Source of the DNA: Mantamonas sphyraenae
Taxonomy: Eukaryota > CRuMs > Mantamonadidae
Length of the DNA: 64,000 nt
Direction of reading: 5' to 3'
Assembly (NCBI GenBank): GCA_026936335.1
Contig: JAPMXV010000013.1
Coordinates: forward strand, 62,001 to 126,000
The notes under the pieces were generated by a model that was not told the origin of the DNA, searched no databases, and saw nothing but the letters and a program-made list of their open reading frames with translations. This document shows, one piece after another, positions 34,097-43,100 of this stretch. The stretch's first letter is position 1, and each line of letters opens with the position of its first letter. The position numbers were made by a program, and so were the translations under genes.

Positions 34097-34182
34097 CGTT
34101 CACCCACACCCTCTCTCTCGTCACAACAACCTTGCGTTGGTGCATCCATCGCAACCCCCCTGCATCCTCCATTGCACCAACC

Positions 34183-35103
34183 ATGGACTGTTGTTGGTTG
34201 GCCACACAGTCACGTAGACATGCTTCCCTGCACATGAGCATCTTGCGTGTGTGTGCCACAATGCGTCACACAGCCGCTGAGGCTTCCTCCACTCTCTTTC
34301 TCAACGCCGTCTCCACGCTCTCTGCCCTCATCGCTGGTCAACATGCTGGCACAATCTACTTTATTACCACCACTGTGCACACACATCTCTCCCATGCATC
34401 CCCCGATCTCGCTCAACGCCTCCTCGACGCCTTGCCTGACGCACAACCAGCCCGTGCATCGCTCGCTTGCCACACGCCCACGACTTTCACTCCACACAAG
34501 CCACACCACCGTAGCAGCCCCTTTGTATATGCGACGCCACGAGCCGACTTTTTGCGTGCTCTCCAAAGGGCTGACAAAGACGCTCTCGCAGCCCTGTGTG
34601 CCGCTGCCGCTCGCGATCACCCTCAGCGCCTCTGCACCTACCAGGCCCTCATGTGGCGCTGCATCCCCCCTTCTCCCTCGTCAATGCCTACAGCCACAGC
34701 CCTCTTCAACCGCCTGACGCCCACCAATGTGCATGCGTCTGCAACGCAAGGCCAGCTCGCTTTCCACTTGGGCATCACGCCTGTGCCTACGCTTTGTGCC
34801 CTCTATCGCTTCTCCTTACGCCACAATGACTTGTCACTTTGTCAATCGCTCCCCCTCGTGTCTGACCTGCCTCCCAGCTTGCACACAGCGGCCGTGGCTG
34901 CCCTGGCAACCCAGGCTGTCCTTGCCGCCGACGAACTCGCCCTCGAGCACATCATCAGCGCCTTTCTGCAGCCGCATGCAGCACTGTACACCTATTTCAC
35001 CTCTATCGGACGTACAGGCCTCCTCCATGGCCAAAGACTATCCAGCAAGCAACGCTTAGCTGTGTCCTACCTCGCCAATGCCACGAATTTTGATTCAGAG
35101 TAA
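34183..35103 (+). CDS. hypothetical alpha-helical protein
   Basis: From the ATG at 34183 the frame gives 306 residues; later in-frame ATGs at 34234 and 34261 are also possible starts. The first 80 residues are Cys/His/Thr-rich and unconvincing. From about MRHTAAEASSTLFLNAVSTL on, the composition becomes helical, with repeated Leu/Ala blocks such as DLAQRLLDALPDAQ, DFLRALQRADKDALAALC and AVAALATQAVLAADELALEH. No known motif, signal peptide or transmembrane helix stands out. The helical blocks recall HEAT- or TPR-like superhelices, but that is a loose impression. The start lies 86 bp from the divergent Roco start, and the stop lies 51 bp from the next convergent stop, so the slot fits a real gene. 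Confidence 0.5.
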   Translation: MDCCWLATQSRRHASLHMSILRVCATMRHTAAEASSTLFLNAVSTLSALIAGQHAGTIYFITTTVHTHLSHASPDLAQRLLDALPDAQPARASLACHTPTTFTPHKPHHRSSPFVYATPRADFLRALQRADKDALAALCAAAARDHPQRLCTYQALMWRCIPPSPSSMPTATALFNRLTPTNVHASATQGQLAFHLGITPVPTLCALYRFSLRHNDLSLCQSLPLVSDLPPSLHTAAVAALATQAVLAADELALEHIISAFLQPHAALYTYFTSIGRTGLLHGQRLSSKQRLAVSYLANATNFDSE

Positions 35104-35154
35104 AATACAAGACCACACCACCAGAACCACATTTCCACGTCAATCAAAATTCAT

Positions 35155-35901
35155 TCACTGGTTCTTCTTTTCATCGTCGTCACCTTCACTCTCATCGTCT
35201 TCTTCATCTTCTTCCTCATCGTCATCGTCATTGTCATCGTCATTGCCTATCCTGGTGACGAGGAGGACGAAATCGAGCAGCGCCAAGCCGACGGCCACGC
35301 CGAGGGGAGAGACGCGAGGCACAAGCTGAAACGCGCCCCAGGTCTTGTTGATGGCGTAGTGATACCAAGCACTGAGGGCCAACGAGGCATAGGCTGCCAA
35401 GCGTGCCAGAAAGAGAATGCCACTGCCCACGGCAAGCAGGGTAGCGTTGGGCTGGTCGTCGGAGAGGGCCATGTCAAGTTCAACCAGGCCTTGACGCACG
35501 GCGATGAGCAGGCAGACGACGTGGAGGGTGCGGTTGCGCACGTCGGCCAATTCGATAAAGAGAGGCAAGGCCATGCGTTGGAGAAAGAGGAGGAGCAGGT
35601 AGAAGGGAGAGGCGTTGTCGGCGGCCAACTCAAAGAGCAGGCGGCCGGCAAAGTAGACAAGAAGGAGGGCGTTGGACACAGAGGACATGCGGACAATCAA
35701 GCACAAGGTGGACTTGTGGCCACACACGTCGACATCTTCGCTCAGAGCCTGGGCCATGTCGACGGAGGAGTAGAAGCCCGGAAAGAAGCTGCGGAGGCGC
35801 GGAATGACAAAGGTGTGGGCCATGACGGTGGCCAAACTCATGACCACCGCAGCCAAACACAGGGCAAAGAGGACAACACGGTAGGAGGAGAGGAGGTGCA
35901 T
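35155..35901 (-). CDS. multipass membrane protein with an acidic C-terminal tail
   Basis: From the ATG at 35901 the frame gives 248 residues. The open frame extends 114 codons further upstream, but that part covers a GT microsatellite and the neighbouring nuclease gene, so it is discarded. About six hydrophobic segments are visible: YRVVLFALCLAAVVMSLATV, NALLLVYFAGRLLFELA, FYLLLLFLQRMALPLFI, LHVVCLLIAV, GSGILFLARLAAYASLAL and LGVAVGLALLDFVLLV. The C-terminus is an uninterrupted Asp/Glu run ending DDDEKKNQ. I do not recognise the family; the acidic tail could bind cations or basic proteins. Start codons of this gene and the S1/P1 nuclease are 100 bp apart, with a (TG)n tract between them. Confidence 0.6.
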   Translation of the reverse strand: MHLLSSYRVVLFALCLAAVVMSLATVMAHTFVIPRLRSFFPGFYSSVDMAQALSEDVDVCGHKSTLCLIVRMSSVSNALLLVYFAGRLLFELAADNASPFYLLLLFLQRMALPLFIELADVRNRTLHVVCLLIAVRQGLVELDMALSDDQPNATLLAVGSGILFLARLAAYASLALSAWYHYAINKTWGAFQLVPRVSPLGVAVGLALLDFVLLVTRIGNDDDNDDDDEEEDEEDDESEGDDDEKKNQ

Positions 35902-35932
35902 GGCGAGAGTGGGGACCCGAGTGAGTGAGGGA

Positions 35933-35958
35933 TGTGTGTGTGTGTGTGTGTGTGTGTG
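35933..35958. repeat. (TG)n microsatellite in a divergent promoter
   Basis: A (TG)13 tract occupies much of the 100-bp gap between the multipass membrane protein and the S1/P1 nuclease. Confidence 0.9.
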
Positions 35959-36001
35959 CGCAGGGGCAGACAACAACTCCACCACCACCCCCCCCTCAAA
36001 C

Positions 36002-37138
36002 ATGCACAGGAAACCACAGCAGAGGATTGCAGTGGTTGTGGCCCTTGTGCTTATGGCCACCAGCATGCAGATCACACCGACACAGGCATGGTGGGATGGG
36101 GGACACATGATGGTGGCACAGATTGCCCTGAACGCACTGGACGCAGAAACACAGTCGGAGCTGCACAATCTGACCTCCATGCTGCCCGCTGTGGCCAAGA
36201 GTGGCATGTTTGTGGAGAGTGCATGTTGGATGGATGACATCAAGTCCCAACATGTGTTCCTTTACAACAATTGGCACTTCTACGACCAACCCCTGGTCAA
36301 TTCCAGCAGCCTGAACCCGTCGTTGCCTCCGCAGGAAGGACACCTGTGGTGGGCCATCTCTGGACTTGTGGCCCAGATCAAGAGTGGCACGACGTGTGTG
36401 TTGAGTCGTGCGCTTGCTCTTCGTCAGCTGTTGCACCTTGTGGGAGACGCCCACCAGCCCCTGCACTCGGTGGTTCTGTTTGACGCCGCCTTCCCCCAGG
36501 GAGACCGTGGAGGCAACCTGTTTCACATTGGCGCCCCTTCATTTGATCCATCCATCAACAGTCTGCACAAGCTGTGGGATTCCACCATGGGTGTTGTGGC
36601 CGAGCCCACACGTCCACTCAGCGTGGCCGATGCCAAGGCCTTTTCCACCCTGGCCGACCAACTGGTGCAGCAGGTGGACCCGCAGCGTACCTTTCCACCC
36701 AATTGGCAGTATGTGAACACCACCCGGTGGGGTGAGGAGGCCATGCATTTGGCACGCACACGTGTGTACGAGGGCATCGAGGTGGGTCAAACACCCACCC
36801 AGGCCTACCTGGACCGAGGCAAAGACACCATCCGCTACCAACTGGTGCTTGCGGGCATGCGATTGGCAGAGGTGCTCAAGGACATGCCCACGGTGACATG
36901 GTGTGGTGTGTTGCCTGTCGACGAGACGGACAGGGTGAGCCAACTCACCGCAGAGGTGGCTTCCCTCAAGACCAAACTCACCACCGCCCAGTTCATGGTC
37001 GTCGGATACTCCTCTGGTCTCATCTTGGCCATCCTTCTTCTCTTGGGCCTCGCCTTGTTCTCTCTCCTTTACATTCGACGGATCCAGCGACGAGCACACA
37101 CCCAACACACCGACTACGTGCACCAACGAGACTTTTGA
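36002..37138 (+). CDS. membrane-anchored S1/P1-type nuclease (class I, zinc-dependent)
   Basis: The frame encodes 378 residues. A signal peptide (MHRKPQQRIAVVVALVLMATS) ends at TQA29, leaving Trp30 as the mature N-terminus; in P1 nuclease this Trp supplies a zinc ligand through its amino group. The other ligands are also present with the expected spacing: His35, Asp78 or 79, His92, His145, Asp149, His155, then His189 and Asp193 (HKLWD). A second hydrophobic segment near the C-terminus (GLILAILLLLGLALFSLLYI) followed by RRIQRRA makes it a type I membrane protein with an external active site. Soluble P1/S1 enzymes lack this, while trypanosomatid 3'-nucleotidase/nucleases have it. It probably degrades single-stranded nucleic acids and removes 3'-phosphates for nucleoside salvage; that use is inference. 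Confidence 0.92.
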   Translation: MHRKPQQRIAVVVALVLMATSMQITPTQAWWDGGHMMVAQIALNALDAETQSELHNLTSMLPAVAKSGMFVESACWMDDIKSQHVFLYNNWHFYDQPLVNSSSLNPSLPPQEGHLWWAISGLVAQIKSGTTCVLSRALALRQLLHLVGDAHQPLHSVVLFDAAFPQGDRGGNLFHIGAPSFDPSINSLHKLWDSTMGVVAEPTRPLSVADAKAFSTLADQLVQQVDPQRTFPPNWQYVNTTRWGEEAMHLARTRVYEGIEVGQTPTQAYLDRGKDTIRYQLVLAGMRLAEVLKDMPTVTWCGVLPVDETDRVSQLTAEVASLKTKLTTAQFMVVGYSSGLILAILLLLGLALFSLLYIRRIQRRAHTQHTDYVHQRDF

Positions 37139-37141
37139 GGA

Positions 37142-37165
37142 GTGTGTGTGTGTGTGTGTGTGTGT
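37142..37165. repeat. (TG)n microsatellite between convergent genes
   Basis: A (GT)12 tract fills most of the 39-bp gap between the nuclease stop and the UBC12 stop, so it must lie in both 3' UTRs. Confidence 0.9.
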
Positions 37166-37177
37166 ATTGGGATTGAA

Positions 37178-38109
37178 TTACTGGGCATACTTGCGCACCC
37201 ACTGCTTGGCCTTGCGCTCAAAGGCGTCGGCGTCGTTCTTCCACTCCTCGGCAGCCTCGATGTTCAGCGGATCGCTGACGTCGGCCAGATCGGTAAACAG
37301 GGCATCCAGACCAAACACCACACCCTTGATTCCCTGCACGGGGCTCCATTCCTTCTCACGAAGGATGTTGAGGCACACATGGCCCTCTGTGTCGATGTTC
37401 GGGTGCCACAGCATCGTGCGGCACAGCACCTTGGGCGGTGTGATGTTGTACGACTCGGGGCACGACACATCAAACTCAAAGCTGCCTCCTGTGTGGTGCA
37501 CAACGTATGTGTGGTGCGTGCGTATGAGTGGCGTGTGTGTGTGTGGCGTGTGTATGTGTGCACAGAGAGAGAGAGTGTGTTGGGTTTTTCGGCGAGTTGG
37601 TGGGCAGCGGCAGGAGGGGAAAACCAAGAACAACAACCCACCCTTCCACACGCCGTCGTTGGGTCGCACAATGATCTTGAAAGAGCGCAGGTCGTCCACG
37701 TCTTCAAACACAAGCTCGCTGGTCTCTGGCACCACGTCGCTGGTCAGTTCAGCCAGCTCTGTGTGGGTGTGCGTGTGTGTGCGTTTGGGGTGAGCGAACA
37801 AGGACTCCGGAATTGCGCACCTCCCCTTTCCGCCGTGCCCCACAGAGTCGTCTGCGGTGGGTGGGCTCCACTTGCAGCAACTCACCTTGTTGCAAGAGCT
37901 GTGTGCGAATCGAGTCCACCTTTTGCAGCTTGGGTTTGCCGCTTGAGCTGCTGCTGCTGCTGCTGCTGTTGCTGCTCTGGTTCTTCTTGTCCTCCTTGGC
38001 CTTGACAATGTTGAACTGTGGTCCAACGCACGTGTACATGCGTGTGTGTGTGTGTGTGTGTCAGTTGTTGGGTCTCTTGTCCACGTGGTGGTTCCTCATG
38101 ACATACCAT
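37178..38109 (-). CDS. UBE2M: NEDD8-conjugating enzyme UBC12 (UBE2M)
   Basis: Four coding exons: 38109-38107, 38015-37886, 37758-37642 and 37488-37178, giving 186 residues (human UBE2M has 183). The first coding exon would be just the ATG, followed at once by a GTATGT donor; exon 2 then begins FNIVKAKED, in register with the human N-terminal MIKLFSLKQ segment that contacts the NEDD8 E1. The other donors are GTGAGT and GTGGGT, both phase 1. The E2 core has LRSFKIIVRPNDGVWKG, HPNI at 112-115 and catalytic Cys122 in VCLNILREKEW. The NILRE and DPLN-EAA blocks assign it to UBC12 rather than a ubiquitin E2. A Ser-rich linker precedes the core. An in-frame ATG at 38039 in the same exon would give a 193-residue alternative. 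It charges cullins with NEDD8. Confidence 0.88.
38042..38061. repeat. (TG)n microsatellite in UBC12 intron 1
   Basis: A (GT)10 tract on the plus strand, reading (CA)n in the sense direction, lies about 25 bp before the intron acceptor. Confidence 0.85.
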
Positions 38110-38511
38110 TTTTCGTCTGGGTGAGTTTTTGTGCTGCCTTGCACAGCGCTGGGCGTGGATGTGATGATGTCAAGACGCCCAATCAATTCAAAAAAGTGGT
38201 GTTGTTGTGCCGGACACGTGCGTGTGTGCCCTGAGCCTTCATTTCCATGGCTCTGGAGGTGGCCAGAGACCCACAAAGCATTCTGCCCAGCAAAGAAGAA
38301 GTGATCAGGAATCAGGAATGGCGGGTGAGATGCGTCTGTTCGCCCACAGTGCCCTCCCCCCGTTTGTGTCCCAGATCCCAACCCAAGCCATCACACAGCG
38401 CCACCTCTTGCCCGCAATGCAAGCAAAGAAAGCAAGAGCGGCAGGTGATGATGGAAAAGGAGGAGGAAAACGAGGAAAGGAGGAGGAGGAGCAACACGCC
38501 ACACACAGCGC
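38110..38511. other. spacer between UBC12 and the elongase
   Basis: This 402-bp stretch is upstream of the UBC12 start codon and downstream of the elongase stop, both on the minus strand. It should hold the UBC12 promoter and 5' UTR and the elongase 3' UTR. Open frames here are low-complexity and have no family resemblance. No RNA gene was seen. Confidence 0.5.
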
Positions 38512-39924
38512 CTACTCCTGCTTGACTGCCTTCTTCTTGGGGTCTGCTGCCTCGCCCTTCTTGTTGTCGGCACTGGTGTACTTCTTGCCGTACAGTTGGA
38601 TAAAGAGGACGAGGAAGGAGACGAGGACGAGTTGGCCAAAGATCCAGGAGCCCATGGGACCAGAGCACTCCTGGTTCATGTAGAAGAAGTACACAAAGCC
38701 AGAGAGGTTGGTGGCCACGTCAAACACAAACTGGGTGATCTGCAGACCCGTCAGGTACTTCTTCCACCACGGCTTGTGGCCCATGGCTGTCAGAGCATAG
38801 TAGAAGTACATCACCACATGCACCACCGTGTTGGCAATGCTGGCTGCCCACGTCACTGCAACTCCCGTGTCGTTCATCTCCATCACCAGGCACGCCGTGA
38901 TGATGTGGTGGTACCAGTGGAGGAACTACGCGTATGTGTGTGTATGTGTGTGTGTTGTGTGTGTGTGTTCGTGTGTACGTGTGTCTGTGTCAGCATCCCA
39001 TTCTCTCTGTGCAACACACACACCCACACCCACCCACCAATCATCCTCGCCTCTCACACAAACCTACAATCACTTCCTTCTTCTTCAGGCACAGCAGGAA
39101 AGTGTCGATAAACTCGTAGAACTTGGAGAGGAAGAACACGTAGTACCAAAAGTTGTGCGTGCCTGTGCGCGTGTGTCCATCATCCCCCGTGTGCCCCGTC
39201 ATTCTTCACGTGTCAGTCCTTGCCCTCAATTTCAGCACATATCTCTTCTGCCCTTCCACCGCATGTCCCGCTCCATCCACCGCCACAGCCATTGCACAAC
39301 ACGGACAAACCACAGCACACACACATGCACACGCCGTACATGCCCATGTCCAGCTCGACATGTCGCTGTGGGCTGCAGCGTGGGCGTGCGCGCGTGATGC
39401 GCTGGCATGCGAAAATTCCGTGTGCCAGGCTCCCTCGCCTGCCAAAAAGTCCTCTCTTTTCCTTCGCCTTCCCAACGTACCTGTCTGGGTGGCCAGAGTG
39501 TGGTCACAGAACAGGAACTGGATGCCAACCTCCTGCACCTTGGTGTACACGCCGTGGATCATGCCCACAGACATGGCCAGGGAGAGGGCGCTGAGAAAGA
39601 GGTTGTGGAAAATGGTAAAGTACTTCAGCTTGAACGGCTCTCGGTTGCGCATCCACTGCTGCAGACTCGACACCGTCATGCTGTAGGCAATCACCGCAAA
39701 CATCGTAAACGCCCAGTTGGCCAAAGGCAGCTTCGGCGAAATGGCAAACTGGTCCAGCGGCTGCTCGTACACCTGATGCTTCAGGTGCTCCAGAGAGCCC
39801 GTAAAGTTCTCGCTCGTCAAGAAGCGAAGATACGACTGTGCACACACAACACCCACTGCGTGTCAGAGAGCACACACATACACACACACACATGGACACT
39901 TCAGCTGCAGAAACATACCGTCAT
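38512..39924 (-). CDS. ELO family very-long-chain fatty acid elongase
   Basis: Four exons, 39924-39919, 39835-39481, 39162-39068 and 38925-38512, encode 289 residues. The first coding exon is only six bases (Met-Thr) followed by a GTATGT donor; an in-frame ATG at 39856, just before the exon-2 acceptor, is the alternative start. The joins recreate QTGTHNFWYYVFFLSKFYE and CLKKKEVIFLHWYHHIIT. The HxxHH catalytic box is at 155-159 (HWYHH). Other ELO blocks are EFIDTFLLCLKK, NTVVHVVMYFYYA and QITQFVFDV. Multiple helices fit the seven-helix ER-membrane fold. ELO proteins condense malonyl-CoA with acyl-CoA; chain-length preference cannot be read here. The C-terminus is Lys-rich (KKKAVKQE). Confidence 0.9.
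38931..38990. repeat. (TG)n-rich microsatellite in elongase intron 3
   Basis: An impure TG tract with TA, TT and TC interruptions ends next to the GTAG acceptor of the exon with the HxxHH box. Confidence 0.8.
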
Positions 39925-39977
39925 GTTTGAAATGGGGTTTGTTTGTGGTGCATCTCCCGTCGCGCTCCTCACTCCCC

Positions 39978-40104
39978 TCACTTCTTGTCCAAACTTGGCA
40001 TGCTTGGCATCACCGGCATCTTGGGCATTCCCGAGGCAGCCCCTCCGCTTCCTGGCATCGGAGGCAACCCAGGCATGCCGCCCGGCGAACGAGAGGGCGA
40101 CTTG

Positions 40105-40136
<32 letters not shown>

Positions 40137-43100
40137 ATCGTCCATCTCTTCGTTGTCCTCATCATCCTCAATGGTGCTGTCCTCACGCAACACAGGCATG
40201 CTGGGCAGACCCATGGGCATGGAGGGCATGCCAGCAACCCCAGTCACAGGACTGCTCGTGCTGCCACCACGTGATCGCACCCCTCCTGGAGGAGGCAGCT
40301 TCAGATCCGCCAGTGTCTTGAGTCCCGTGCTGCCTGTGCGCGACACCTTTTCCATCTTCTTGGGCAGTCTCTGGCTCATGGCACGAGGACGTGCTGGCTT
40401 CATCGGCGTCAGGTGACTGGGGATCTTGGGCATCACCCTGCGTCCTCCCTCTGCCTCTTCCATCATGGCCTCGTCCTCTTCTTCCTCCGACGTGCGACTG
40501 CTTGCACGGCTGCTCACCGTGCTTCCCTTGGATGGGCTCACACTCGTCCCACGCATCCCCAATCGCTTGCCTCCACTCCCTCCAGGCAACGCCTTGATGG
40601 CTCCGATTGCACTCAACGGTGGCAACTTGGGTGTTCGCTTGCCACCACCACCACCTCCTCCCGGGCTGCTTCCTTCCTCCAACTCATCGCCCTCGTGGCC
40701 ACTGCTTGCCGTCGAACTGAACGACAGCGTGCGTCCATGGTTGGCTCCAGGCAGCTTCAACTTGGCCAATTCAGGCACCTTGGGCACCTGTCCCTGGGCC
40801 TTCACATCCACTTCTGCCCCCAACGCCGCACGTGATCGTGGCGTGGATCGCATTCCTCCTGTGCCCACCAGTGGACTCTGCGTCGTAATCGACGCCTCTG
40901 CCTTTGCCTCTTCGCTCTCTTCCTTTCCCTTGCGTACTGCCAGACGGGGCAACGGCACCAACCCTGCCGTCGATCCCGTTGTTGTTGTTGTCGGCGCCCC
41001 ACTGCGCTTCCCTGCCATCATGTCCATCAGCGCAATGCTCTGTGCCGTGGCCAACACATCATTGGCCTCGTCATCGTCATCATCATCGTCATCCTCATCG
41101 CTGTCGTCCATCCACGCCATTTCGCTCTTCTTCTTCTTGGCCATCAGTGCCAGTTCCGTTGCCACCCTGTTCTCCTTCTGCTTCTTGCGTCGCCACAACA
41201 CACCCACAAAGCAGCACGCAAGCACTCCCACAACCACACCCAGAATGGTGATCACACACGTGGTGTCACACACCACTCCAGGATCCACCGGTTGCGGTGT
41301 AGGTGCAGGAAGCAATGCCCCAAGACCATCGCCCGCACCGCTGTCATACGTGCCCCAATTGCCTTGCAGCTTGTCCGACGCACTGTCACTGAACCGCGAC
41401 GTGCCATTGGCGTCTGTCAGACCGCCCGTCACACGCACCGTCAGGTTGAACACGCCAATGGGTGGTGCGGTGGCCAACCCCGTCAGATTGCGTGTTTCCA
41501 CGAGCAGGGTGGTGCCATTGACCCACGATCCGTTGTACGATGCCCCAAAGGGATGGGACATGCGCAGGAGACGATCGATGTCCAGAGTGGTTGCCACCGC
41601 AGGTTGGTTGGTGGCCTTGTCAAACACAATCTCCATGCGGTCGCCCACACTGAAGAAGTTGTCGCTGTTGTCCGGATCCACCGCTGTCAGAGACACAATG
41701 GCCGGCGGTGTCACGTCCTTGAAGCCACCAGACACCGGCGGTGCCACCACACTGCCCGGAGGGATGGAGTTTGCGTCGTTGCTGACGTTGCCCACCACGC
41801 CCAGGTTGGCCAGATCCGGGGGCACGTCGTTGATCTCCAGAATGGTCAGTTGCAACTGGGTGCCATTCAACCACACGCCGCTGTAGTTCTTGGCAATGGG
41901 TTCGGAGAATTGCAACACCAGGTCGATCGCCGCCTTGGTGCTCACATCCGGTTCGTCCGTGGCAATGTCAAACACCACCAGCACCGTGTCACCCACCGCC
42001 ACAAAGGGCGGGTTGCTAAAGATCACCGCAATGATCTCCGGCTGCTTCTGGCCAAAGTCACCCGAGACAACCACCGTCGAGTGCGACGGCAACGACGACA
42101 CAATCGCATTCTTGACTCCTCCTGCGTTGTTGCGATCGCTGCGCACCTGCAACACACCCACACGCAGGTCAGTGCGTGCACCTGCACCCAATGTGATGAC
42201 CAGCGTGCTGGCATTGCTCCACACTCCCGTGTACGTGTCACCCAACGGGGTGCTAAAGTTCAACAGGGCATCGATCTGTGCCTTGGTGGCTGCAGGTGGC
42301 ATGTTGGTGGCTTCGCTAAACTCCACCGTCAGCGTGTCTCCCTCACCCGACGACGCATCCTTGTCATCCGCATCGTTGGCCACCACACGCACAATCTCGG
42401 GGCCTGCCAGCGTGCCAAAGTGACCCAGGCTCAACACCGCACGCGCACTGCTGGCAAACGATTGCTCCTGCGCATCCCGCAGTCCTCCCTCGGCACGCAA
42501 TTCCAACACAAGCGCACCCACACGCGGCGTCACAGCACCGCTCACGTCCACCGCACGCAACACAAGCTCCGTGGCACTTGTCCAATTGCCCACCAATGTG
42601 CCCAGCGACACCGTGGGTGGCTCCACCGCCAGCAGTCGTCGTCGTGTCGGCGCCCCTGCAGCTGCCTGCCGGAACACAAAGAGTTGGGACACAAGCGTGG
42701 CATTGTCCACGGCCGGTGTGTTGGTGGGCTCACTAAACACCAGTCGCAACTCGTCCCCATTGCTGTAGATCGCATCTGCTGCGTCGCCCCATGCCGTCAC
42801 ATTGGCCATGTAGGGTCCCTCTCGGTAGCCCCAGTTGCCTGCCAGTGGAGGCGATGTGCTGTGCGACGGCAGCGAGAAACGCCCTGCGTTGAGGAGGCCT
42901 CCCGTGGCACGCGTTGTCACACGGCTCACATTCACCACCGGCACGGCCACACTGCCGCTTGCATTGACAATGTCAATCTGCAGCGTGCGTGCGTCCAGCC
43001 ACACACCCGTGTAATTGCTCCCCAGCGACACCCCTGGCCCAAAGTCCAGCAGGGCATCCACCTGTGCCCGCGTTCCCACTGCCTCCATGCTCGTGTCCTC

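Noticed and set aside
38207-38683. plus-strand frame between UBC12 and the elongase
   Set aside because: It overlaps the elongase 3' exon in antisense, is low-complexity and has no recognisable motif.
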